Shown here: positions 30,911 through 41,502 of the stretch, piece after piece
Layout: each line of letters begins with the position of its first letter
Numbering within the stretch: the first letter of the stretch is position 1
Origin: Globodera rostochiensis
Lineage: Eukaryota; Nematoda; Chromadorea; Rhabditida; Heteroderidae
Length of the DNA: 64,000 nt
Direction: 5' to 3'
NCBI GenBank assembly: GCA_018350325.1
Contig: JAEVLN010000011.1
Coordinates: 2,662,449-2,726,448 of the forward strand
Position numbers and translations under genes: made by a program
Notes under the pieces: model-generated
Told to the model about the DNA's origin: nothing
Seen by the model: the letters and a program-made list of their open reading frames with translations, nothing else
Database searches by the model: none

Positions 30911-33900
30911 TTTTTGCTTTTGCCAGGTCTCCAATCTCAGAACTTGGCGGACGTCTTGACAACCATAACAGACTGTGCTCATTATATTCGTGAATATCCG
31001 TTCCCAGGCTTCGTCCATAACATATTTTTTAAATTAGCCCAGGTTGGCTTATATTTTTTAAATTAGCCCAGGTTGGCTTATGTAAATTAGCCCAGGTTGG
31101 CTTAAACTTATTGAATACCTTTTGGATTTTGTTGTTGCTATTGAGTCGCCCACACCTTTTAGGCCTTTCAAGGAGAGCTGTTTGGGCGCAAATTCGAGCA
31201 GTCTCTGAACATTATTCGGCTGCGCATTGTCACCGCCATTCGCGAGTGCAGCGGGAGTTTGTTGGGCGTCGCAATTCCTTCCGAGGACATCGTCCGATGC
31301 ATAATGAAAGTGTCCCATTCGAACGATTATAAGGCGCGTTCGATGACTCTTCTCTTTTTTGCTTCGCTTGGCCGACTAATATTTGATGACATAAAGGTGG
31401 TTAAACTAACATACTCAAAATGCCGCTGGGGCTAAAATGATCGTTGTTCAGGTCCACAACTTGGTGATTGAGTCTTTGGACTGTACTGAACAGACCGAAC
31501 TTTCGGCGGCCATTCAAGCGGCCAGCGAATTGGCTAAACACTCTCTGTAATGTTTCAGAGGAGACGTAGCCCTCGGGGGTTTGGGGACTTTTAGGGGCAT
31601 AGCCCTCGGGGGTTTGGAGACTTTTAGGGATGTAGCCCTCCAGGGGGAGGGGAATTCCCCCCCCCCTCCCTCAATATTTAAGATTTCTGGGCCGTTAATG
31701 TTTTTAAGATTAATATTTATCTTTTAGCCCCTTTTCCGTGTCGATTTTGCGCAAAATTGCCGAATTGTTGGGTTCCAATCGTTTAAGCCATTGGGTTAGG
31801 AGCGAACTGATGGCCGTGGTGGCCAACCTCAAAGACCTTTCGCTTACAAAGCAATGCCTTCAACTCGAAATGGCGTTACTCGACGGCTCAGACCACAAAA
31901 TGCGCCCAGCCGTTTATAAGTAAGAAAAGCTTTAAAAAGTTTGTTAAATTTTTATGTCGTTGAAGTTCTCTGACGCAATTGGTGTCGCGGGGGGAGCAAA
32001 ATGTCGCGGAACAGGTTGAAATGTTCATTGTATTTTGCTAAAACTGGAACATCCAATTTCCGATCAGAGTCTGAACACCAATTTTAAATTAATTTCCTTT
32101 TTTCAGATTTCAATTCTTTTGCGCGGACTTTATAAGGCAATTTTACAAAGGGACAAAGCGTTGATCAGTTGCATTTTGCTCAATTTGTCCAAATTGTCCG
32201 CCTTTTCTCAGCATTGGAGCCGAGAGCATATTTTGGTGTTTTTGTTTTTTTTTTGATGAATTTTAATTTACCTCCGACACTTTCCATTTTGGAGACTCTT
32301 CGTGACTTTTACGTCCAAATTGAATTGCTCAATTCAAAGGCCGTTCTCGGCGCGTGGCTCCGCTGTCTTGAAGTTCTCTCCACGTCCGAAAAGCACAACA
32401 AAATTTTGATTGGTCATTAATTACGATTTTTTGATTCAAAATCATTTTGAGTTTCGAGGTTCTAGTTTAAAATTTACTTTGTTTTCAAGGCCGAACTTTG
32501 TGGGTAAATCAAAACTAAAACACTAAGGGTGATTTTGGTTTACCTCCCAATCGAAACATTTAATTATAAATGATTTGTTTATCCCTTCAGAAGAGCACAA
32601 ATGGATTTCCCTGCTGAACGATGTGAACGTCGTGCTTCGCATCCACGCCATTAACTTAGGTTTTAGTTTTGCCTCTTTTTTTTTTTGCAATTTGTTTCCG
32701 ATTTCGAATTTGCAATTAGCTCTGAATTTGGTCCAGCAGAATTCCGCTGCAAATGCGCATTTTGGGCCGTTACTGTTCGATGCGATTATCCGTATGTTTA
32801 TTTGTTGTCTTTTTTTGGGGGTTAAATTTCTTCCAAATTCAACGGCAGAAACTCTCCGCGAATCGCAGGAAGCGGCACTTTCCGCCGTCCATTCTTCGCC
32901 AACTCCGTTTTCTGATCCGATTCTCGGCCAAAGGGTTGGCCCTTCTTTTCCTCTAATATTTTTTTGTTCTTTCAGTTTTTTGCGCTCATCTCCAAATTTG
33001 TACGCGGTCCAAGTTGCACCGTTTCATTGGCAAAATGTCTCACAGAAAATTTGTTGTCTGCCGAAAGAGAGGAATTGTTGTCGCGCTGTTTGTCCAAATT
33101 TCCATTGGAACTGTTGGCTGTCATTTGCGACGTTTGGACAGAATGTCGGAATTTCGGTCAGTTGTCTCATTTGGGTGAACCGAATCCATTAGCCGATTGA
33201 TTCTACGAATTTATTCTTTCACGGGTTAGCCTCCTTCATTAAGTTCATTGCCATTAATTTTTCGTTTATTTTGTGTGTTTCTGTTGGTCATTTGTCAAAT
33301 GTTTTCGGATTGTCCTAAGCAGTGACATTGTATCAGTTTCAGTTCTCTCCTCTCTCGTCGGTTGCGTCAACTTTTCCCCCTGCACATCATTGGCCAAACT
33401 TCCCCCGACTTTTTTCTCTTTGCTTCTCGCCGTCGTGCCTTCCGCCTGCTACGGCGCGGAGCATCCGTTTTCGGCACTAATTGGACGGATGGAGGAAATA
33501 GTCGGCAAAATGGACCATTGGGCCCTTTATCAGATGGCCCGGTCCGCCCTCAGATACGGCCATTGGCGCCGATTCGCCCTCCCATTGCTGCAGAGAGTTC
33601 AAAGACAAGTGATTAACCACTGAAAGAACTTTAATTGCTAATTAGCCGAGGCAATTTATTCAGACAGAGAATTTGGAGACCAAATCTTGGCTTATGGCGC
33701 TCGCTTATGTGGCCGAGTCGCAACCCGCCGCCTTTTCCACAGAAGAACTGCAGAGGGCTGAAACACTTTTGCAGAGAGCGGCACTTTATTTGAAGGTCAG
33801 TCGATGGGTCAGGTCAAAGCATCTGAAGGAAAAGCATTCTTTCCCCCCCCCCCCCCCCTCCAGGTCAAAGCATCTGAAGGAAAAGCATTCCCCCCCCCCC

Positions 33901-35458
33901 CTCCAGGTCAAAGCATCCGAAGGAAAAGCATTCTTCCCCCCCCCTCCAGGTCAAAGCATCCGAAGGAAAAGCATTCTTTCCCCCGCCCCCCCCCCCAGGC
34001 GTTGGTCTCCTCGGAAAAGGATCAGCCCTTTTGGTTCGCCGCCGATTACGTCTCGTCGCTGCTTTCCTCGCTAAAATGCGTCCGTTTTCTATTGACAACC
34101 GTCGAAATTGAATTGTCCAATGGTGAAAATGACGCGGCGTTTTGTGTTGGCACATCCGCCGATGAAAGAGCAATCATTTTTGAGGAGGTGAGTTGACTAA
34201 AGGCTGAAAAGTGTTTGGAACGTAACCGTTCGAACTTCCTGCTTTCATTTTACTATTTAAATGTTTTGAAGTTGGCAGAAGTGCAGAAAAGGTTTGGCGA
34301 TGTACGGCAACAATGGGTGACATTGTGCAGCAAATCGTTCGATGCCGACACCCAAACGCTGCTGCAAATGGCCCTTCTGATACGAATTTGCCTGCTGATG
34401 GAGCAGTACCTGGATTTTTTGGTCGCTTCTAAAAAGGATCGTCCAATGTATCGATTATATTCATTTCACCTAAATCCAACCCCCAATTTTCATTTCTTTT
34501 TGGCATTTTTAGGCTCAGCGAAATTCGAATTGAGGATTTGGGCGAGAGCACTCAAAACTCCATCCCATGCTTTCAAACCAGAAACTTTTTTGGTTTGATT
34601 TGTTGGGCACGCGAGGAATTGTTGGCATTTCACGGCGACGGAACAAATCAACGCGACCTCAAATCCGTATTCTTTCATTGCTCACTTTCCATGAGAGGGA
34701 TTGGCACTCGGAAAGCAATCTTTTGAAAAAACCGACATTTTATTAAACTGAAACATAAAATACGTGTCGAGAACGAATGTCGTCCGTCTTCCGAGTTTAA
34801 TTTCTACTGCCTAAATTTTGTGTTTAGTGTCTGCAACTTTTGAGAAATTTGCTCGAACAGCTGACCGGCTTTCCGCTTGGATTGCCTCGCTTCTTTTTCC
34901 AAAGGGTGCAATTTACAAAAATAAAAGTGAGCCAATCTTTTGAATACGAAATTGGCATTTCGTTGTTTTGTGCTTTCAGTTGAGCATCTCGCCACAGTCG
35001 ACGGACGGACGTGGCGTTTACCGGGTGTCCTCCATGGACCTTTTGCCGGTGATCATTGAAGGGATCATCGAGTCCAACAACAGAAAAGCGATTGAAAGCG
35101 TTTTGGTGGTGCTCACTCTCCGCAGGGATAACACGGCACGTCCCTTTACAATACGGAAATGCCAATTTTAATTTAATTAAAACTTAAATTGTTTTTTGTA
35201 TTTAGGCACCCACAGAGAAACGACAACACATCCAGTTGGAGCAGGGCGACAATTATTTCAAGGCACAATTTCTGCTCAAAATTGTGCACCAGGTAGAAAA
35301 GCAATTTTATGGGACGTTTGGGGGTTTATTTGTGTGTTTAGAAAGCCACCAAAATAAATGCAAAAGTTTATTTCGTCGACTCGGTAACCAAAAAGCAATG
35401 GTGCGACGAGTCGGACATGGCCACTCTGACGGTTGAACTCGCCGATGGAACGCATTGA
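30911..35458 (+). CDS. ints-7: Integrator complex subunit 7 (INTS7)-like
   Basis: The N-terminal exon reads NLADVLTTITDCAHYIREYPFPGFVHNIFFKLA (30930-31040). Then come FGRKFEQSLNIIRLRIVTAI, VSHSNDYKARSMTLLFFASLG (31307-31370), VIESLDCTEQTELSAAIQA and SVSILRKIAELLGS, following the INTS7 order (YPFP...; RL.VL...; VIHSND..ARA.TLR.LGSLA; SLDS.D..E..AA). It continues through helical-repeat exons to TLTVELADGTH and TGA at 35456-35458. Integrator binds RNA polymerase II and cleaves snRNA and other nascent RNAs in the nucleus; INTS7 is a scaffold HEAT-repeat subunit. The first codon was not found; the 5' exon probably lies just upstream. Two introns carry tandem arrays and one exon end is triplicated (separate entries). 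Confidence 0.8.
31024..31106 (+). repeat. Triplicated exon end plus splice donor in INTS7
   Basis: AAATTAGCCCAGGTTGGCTTA occurs three times at about 30-35-base spacing. The first copy contains the exon end KLAQ followed by the GTTGGC donor; the next two copies repeat both. Confidence 0.75.
31566..31665. repeat. Triplicated GTAGCCCTC-G-run unit in INTS7 intron
   Basis: Three units of about 35-40 bases share (G/A)TAGCCCTC(G/C)...GGGGG(T)TTGG(G/A)GACTTTTAGGG, the last degenerating into G and C runs. Confidence 0.65.
33797..33998 (+). repeat. INTS7 intron made of GT...AG repeat units
   Basis: Four units of about 42-50 bases, GGTCAAAGCATC(T/C)GAAGGAAAAG, CATTC, a long C run and CTCCAG. Each begins with GT and ends with AG directly against the next GT. 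The outer borders are GTCAGT at 33797 and CCCCAG at 33998, joining LYLK to ALVSSEKDQPFWF. Confidence 0.8.
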
Positions 35459-37220
35459 TGGCAGGCAAAATTGTTTTTGAGTAATTCATCGGAATCTGCG
35501 AATTTACCCAAAAACTCGATTTGCTTTTCACTTTTTGTTAATTTATTTCCTTTTTTTATTTTTTTTTTGTACTATAAAAGTCGATCTCACGAGATCACAT
35601 TACCAAATATACATGCCTTTATTTGCAAGTGTCGTCGGGTGTTTTGTGGGAGTATTTTTTTGCAAACTTCGATTTACTGATACTTTTATCCCGAATAGTC
35701 GATGTTCATTTCCGAAAGAGCAAACAGAAAATGAATGCCCTGATGATGGGGGGGGGGCGCTATCCGTAGAGTCATGCCCGGCACTGCCGACCACCCACCA
35801 CTTTTGGGGCATTTCCACGCCCAATCCAATAGATATTATTATTATTATTACTTCATCATCGTCCTTTTCATCAATGCCGCCGATATATTCTGCCAGCCGA
35901 CATTCACAAGGTCTCCCCCCTCCCCTCCAACCAAATGCGCCTCCCCTGAGGGGGGGGGGCCTTTTCACTATTTTTGCATTGAGTGCAATTGAAAGCCCTC
36001 CCCCCTCCTCCCGCACGCCCTCATCATCGTCTTTCGCAACGGCCTTCAACCCCCCCCCCCCTTTCTCTCCATCATTCGATCGCCTTGCGCAATTTTCGGC
36101 CTTCGCTACCGGTCGTCCGTCTCCGCGTCGTCGTATCTGATCGTTCCCAGCAGCGCCAGTCAGCGCCAATGTGACGGGGGGGGGACCAAGAAAAGAGCAA
36201 AACAAGCAAAAATGGGTGAAAATAAGGCACTTTCGACAGCCGAAAGGCGTAAACAACAAAAAATGGACGAGGAATGGGTACAAGGTCATCCGTCTCCTCG
36301 GGGGGAGGGGGGCGGGGGCATTCATTCAAAATTGAACAAATGGAAGACGGGGGGGGGGGGAGGGCGGCACGGGCCAATACCGAAATTACAAAGCGTCGGA
36401 CAAACCCCGACCTTGCGAAATCGCCCCATTAAAGTTGGGGCTGCTGGTCTCGAGCAAGCAGTTATTGAGAAGAAAGCGCTGTTTCCAAATGTTCCGTGGC
36501 CATCCGTCGATTGGTTTAACGTTGGGGGTTCAGAGACCGATCGATTGATTGGATTGGATGTGAGGGTGATCAGAGGAAAGAAGCTGGTTGGTTCTTCTGG
36601 ATGGCCGACTTTGGCACAGATTGTCGGGTCCCCTTCCGTCAGCGCCGCTTCATACCCCCGCCCCCCGCACGCCCACAATTTATAAAGTCCCCCGCCCCCC
36701 CGACCCTTATTTTCTTTTTTTGGGTTTTGAATTCTCCGGCTTTTGTTGACCTTGCCGCTGCTGCTGGGGCAGTGAGTGAGTGGCCGACCCCCCCAAGGGA
36801 TTCGCCCATCGGCGGCTGTACCTTTCTCCATTCCCTCCATTTTTGCGCGAAAGAGTCGCGCGCCGATGGTGGGGCGAAATTGGGGTCCGAATTTCACTGA
36901 ATGGGGGGGGGGACTTCGGGAGGGGGGGGGGGGGCCTTGGGGGGAGGGGAGGGGAGCAGTCCATTCTTTTATAGTCCCGCCCTTCCGTTGAATTTGTCCA
37001 TTTAAAAGCGTGGACACATCCCTCGAGGCGACATTACCTTCCCCTACATCGTCTTTCAGCCTCATTTTCCATTTAGCTTCTCTTTCTGTACCCGGAATTT
37101 CAGGTCCCATCAAGCAATTTCAAATGCTAACACCACGCAATTCAATGGCTTCGCTCGTTCAACGCCGATCAACTGATCACTGATCTGCTTTCGACGGGAC
37201 ATTCAGTCCCATCCAACATT
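35459..37220. other. Intergenic region upstream of the Brinker-like gene
   Basis: No supported gene. The stretch is full of C and G runs (about 35748, 35950, 36050, 36176, 36350, 36904-36940) and a TTA microsatellite (about 35836). Long overlapping frames on both strands here have Pro/Gly-rich low-complexity products and no splice support. Confidence 0.45.
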
Positions 37221-40200
37221 ATGGACCTGTTCAGCATCCAATCCATGCTGAACAGTCTTTATGCGCCTCCCCTCTGTTCCTCCTCCTCCTCTTCCCCCTC
37301 AAATGTCTCTTCCGCATCTCAAAATCCCCAACATCTTGCACACCCTTCCGGCTTATCAGCCTTCGAATTTTACCTTCACCATCAACATTTACACCGCCAA
37401 TGTCTTCCTTCTTCTACCTCCAACTTCCGCAATGCATTTGCTTCTCCGGATGTGCCATGTGCCGGCACTGAACATCACCAATTTGACCCTGAACTGCTCC
37501 AAAAAGTTGTACATCATCTCGGCGCTTTAGTCCAGCATAATCAGCAACCATTCGTCACAACTTCTGATACTCAGGGCACAGCTTCATCCCCTCTCAGTGC
37601 CCTTCTTCTCCTCCTCCAGCAGCTCCGCTCTCTTCCGAATGGCCAAAGTGCCGTCTCATCCGACCCAACGTCCATTCTCCCGCTGTGTTCCCCGCCTGAT
37701 TTCTGCCCCCTCCTCCCCGCCGACAGTGCCAATGCCAACAAAGTGACAGCGGCGGTCTCTTCGAACCAACGCTCTTCCACTTTTGAACATCAACAAAGTT
37801 AGAACAAATCACCGGGGATAACAATTAGACTTAATTAAGCACCTTTTGAACATCAACAAAGTTAGAACAAATCACCGGGGATAACAATTAGACTTAATTA
37901 AGCACCTTTTGAACATCAACAAAGTTAGAACAAATCACCGGGGATAACAATTAGACTTAATTAAGCACCTTTTGAACATTAACAAAGTTAGAACAAATCA
38001 CCGGGGATAACAATTAGACTTAATTAAGCACCTTTTGAACATTAACAAAGTTAGAACAAATCACCGGGGATAACAATTAGACTTAATTAAGCACCTTTTG
38101 AACATTAACAAAGTTAGAACAAATCACCGGGGATAACAATTAGACTTAATTAAGCACCTTTTGAACATTAACAAAGTTAGAACAAATCACCGGGGATAAC
38201 AATTAGACTTAATTAAGCACCTTTTGAACATCAACAAAGTTAGAACAAATCACCGGGGATAACAATTAGACTTAATTAAGCACCTTTTGAACATTAACAA
38301 AGTTAGAACAAATCACCGGGGATAACAATTAGACTTAATTAAGCACCTTTTGAACATTAACAAAGTTAGAACAAATCACCGGGGATAACAATTAGACTTA
38401 ATTAAGCACCTTTTGAACATTAACAAGGTTAGAACAAATCACCGGGGATAACAATTAGACTTAATTAAGCACCTTTTGAACATCAACAAAGTTAGAACAA
38501 ATCAACGATTAGCAATTAGACTCAATTAAGAACCTTTTGAACATTAACAAAGTTAGAACAAATCACCGGGGATAACAATTAGACTTAATTAAGCACCTTT
38601 TGAACATTAACAAAGTTAGAACAAATCACCGGGGATAACAATTAGACTTAATTAAGCACCTTTTGAACATTAACAAGGTTAGAACAAATCACCGGGGATA
38701 ACAATTAGACTTAATTAAGCACCTTTTGAACATCAACAAAGTTAGAACAAATCAACGATTAGCAATTAGACTCAATTAAGAACCTTTTGAACATTAACAA
38801 AGTTAGAACAAATCACCGGGGATAACAATTAGACTTAATTAAGCACCTTTTGAACATTAACAAAGTTAGAACAAATCACCGGGGATAACAATTAGACTTA
38901 ATTAAGCACCTTTTGAACATTAACAAAGTTAGAACAAATCACCGGGGATAACAATTAGACTTAATTAAGCACCTTTTGAACATTAACAAAGTTAGAACAA
39001 ATCACCGGGGATAACAATTAGACTTAATTAAGCACCTTTTGAACATTAACAAAGTTAGAACAAATCACCGGGGATAACAATTAGACTCAATTAAGCACCC
39101 TTTTGAAAGTTCATTTGCATTTTCTCCCAATTTCAGCCTCTCCGGCGACTTCGTGCGACTTTGTAAGCGTAAGTAGCGGCAGCAGTTGCAGCAGCAGCTT
39201 CGAAAGTTCGCTGGGCGAGTCGAAAACATTTTCTGCCGGCGGCACAAGAAACGCTTCCGGCGTTGCCACTGCCCACCGACTTTCTTACCCGCGCGAGTTT
39301 AAGCTGCTCGTGCTGAAGAGCTTCTGGGCAAACGGCCAGAACAAATACAGGTAACATCATTGGGGCCAAGGATTGCCGAAATACACAAAGGGGCCAAGGA
39401 TTGCCGATTATAAAAAGCGATCACTTTAGGACGTGCAAAGAATTTCAAATCACCAAATCGATGGTGAGAATAATAAATGGGTAAATTTGCTGAGTCTTCC
39501 GCCGTTTTTAGCTTAACGGATGGCTGCAGAAAGCCGACCGAATCAGACGGTCCAGGCCGGGCTCTTTAAAAAGCGGACGCTCGGGGAGAAGGTAAAAAGG
39601 GCAAATCGAAGGAATTTATGTAAAGACTTCCCCCCCCTTTTTCAGACCCCAATTCCCCAAAGTCGAACAGCAGCTTTTCGAGATGGTTCAGCACCATCTG
39701 TCGTTGGGGGAGCGCGCATCGAACAAATGGATTCGAAAGATGGCGAGGAAATTGACAGCGACGGCGGAGAGTAATGGGGGGGAGAAGGAGGAGGAGGACG
39801 GGGGAGGCGGGAGAGGAATAGGCGAAGACGGGGGAGGAATGTGCCAATTCTCGGAACGATGGCTGAACAACTTTAAAAGACGTTACGGTATCCAGACTGC
39901 GGAGGGTACTGTAACGGCGAGTGCCGACGAAGCGGACGGCGACGAGGCGAGACGAGCAGAGGCACTTTTTGTGGGAGGTGAGCGGCTAAAAGATCGGCGG
40001 GGGGTCCAAAAGGTTTACGAAAACTCCGACCCCCCCCCCAATAATTAATTAATTAATTAATTCATTTGGCTTTTCCCCATTAGCCATTTCGCCGCCTCCA
40101 CACGCGCCCTTTTCCCCTCAAAGTCTGACGGACGAACTTTGGCAAGACGAAGAGCAGTGGCGAAGGTTTGTTTCCTTTGCGGGTTCGTCCCCCAATCGGT

Positions 40201-40501
40201 GCCCCCCCCCCCCTCTTTTGTTCTCTAATGAGATTTGATTGATCCTTCTTTTTGTATTTGCCGTCCATTCCGTGTCAATTTACAAAATAAATATAATCGG
40301 TTGGCCCTTTCCCATTATTACCAACTGATCGATCGATCGCTCTTTACCCCCCCCCCTTTTTTTAGCATTGCGTGGGAAATCTGTGCCACCAATGATCGGC
40401 TGCCAATTCAGGCATTTTACGACCGATTTCCGAAAGTTTTGCAGCAAACGGGTGCGGGGGCAGGACGAAGGGAAAGGAACGGCGCCAAAAGTGCTCATTA
40501 G
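37221..40501 (+). CDS. Brinker/CENP-B-type DNA-binding protein
   Basis: Seven exons: 37221-37799, about 39137-39350, 39430-39463, 39512-39591, 39646-39977, 40084-40165, 40366-40501. Exon 1 encodes a Ser/His/Gln-rich N-terminus. Exons 2-4 join to LSYPREFKLLVLKSFW, NKYRTCKEFQITKSMLNGWLQ and KADRIRRSRPG, a Brinker/psq-type helix-turn-helix (F.LxVL.S....N....A..F.I...M...WL). Exon 5 encodes a CENP-B-type HTH: FPKVEQQLFEMVQHHLSLGE, NKWIRKMARKL, an acidic-Gly insert of about 30 residues, then FSERWLNNFKRRYGIQ. No DDE endonuclease domain follows; the protein ends with a short conserved-looking helix (SIAWEICATNDRLPIQAFYDRF) and AKSAH. It is probably a nuclear regulator derived from a pogo/Tigger-like transposase. 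Intron 1 (37800-39136) is nearly all satellite. Confidence 0.75.
37785..39112 (+). repeat. 63-bp array, about 21 copies, across an exon-intron border
   Basis: The unit TTTTGAACATCAACAAAGTT plus AGAACAAATCACCGGGGATAAC and AATTAGACTTAATTAAGCACC repeats head to tail. The first copy overlaps the end of exon 1 (codons STFEHQQ) and its donor A|GTTAGA, so every copy carries the same exon end and donor. Two copies at about 38484-38535 and 38728-38780 share a variant (AACGATTAGC, CTCAATTAAGAACC), showing a larger block was duplicated. Confidence 0.92.
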
Positions 40502-41502
40502 CACAGCCTAATTTGTAAGGGAAGGCGAGCGACGAAATGATCAGAAAGTTTGATCAGCTCGGAAAACTTTGATCTGTTCGATTTGAAGGATTTGGCACTC
40601 AAAAAGTGTTTATTAAACGGTGCCGTGGGTTCAAAAGTGATCGATCAATTTTTGAATGCCAAAAACGGATTTGGAAGATTACTTCGAACCCGCCACATTT
40701 TGTTCTTGAGAAAGTGTGGAATATTTATTATTCTCTTCACCAAATAATGCAATTCTTTTTCTCCTCCGCTTTTTCGTTTTGTTTACACTTCGGAACATTC
40801 CTTTGGTCGACTTTTTGTACGAATTCCCCCGACACTTTATTCTTTTTCTTTTCTCTCCGTTTGCTTCGTTTTGTGATCGTCCAAAAGCCCCAAAATGTGA
40901 TGCTTTTCCTTTGCTTTTCCTTTCCTTTGCCTTTCCTTGCCAAGCTTTCACTTATTCATTCGAATAAAAAGTAAAACTTTTAACACAAAGCAAACGAACG
41001 GAGGGGGGGGGGGAGTGAATTCCCCCCCCCCAAATTGCCCCAAAATGGGCCATCTTTTCTAAAATCTTTCCCCAAAGGCGGGCTGGCAAAATGATGTTTT
41101 TGTTTGTTTTTGTTGTTGTCCCTTTCCCTTTCGGGGGAATGCGCACGCGGAAAGGGCCAAACACCAATCAAAAGTTTTTCTCTCCCCCCGGGGAAAGGTA
41201 ATTATTGCCATTCGCAGTCCGCGCGGTTTCTTTCCCCCCGTTTCCCCCCCCCCTTTCCCGCACATTTCATCTCCCCGGGAGGCGCAATTTTCGAGCAATT
41301 TCGACCCCCCCCCCCCCAAATCCATCCGATGCCCCCCCGGCCATCGCATCGATTTGAGTCGACACTTTCCCATACATTTGGTCCATTTGCCCCCCAGCAT
41401 AGGCAATATGTACATAATATGTAAAAGTATCGTCCATTCATTTCTGTTCGTCCCCCAAAAACAGATTAACGAAATAAATAAACTTTTACACTTTTGTTGA
41501 CG
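40502..41502. other. Intergenic region between Brinker-like and GY-rich genes
   Basis: No supported gene. T/C-rich with several short G/C runs (about 41000-41030, 41240-41330). Short frames on both strands are shadows of this composition. Confidence 0.4.

Noticed and set aside
32575..33192. 205-codon plus frame
   Set aside because: It runs through INTS7 exons and introns in part out of frame; the real product is the spliced INTS7 chain.
35535..37113. Overlapping frames of 150-263 codons on both strands
   Set aside because: Composition is Pro/Gly/Ser from C and G runs, no conserved motif, no splice support.
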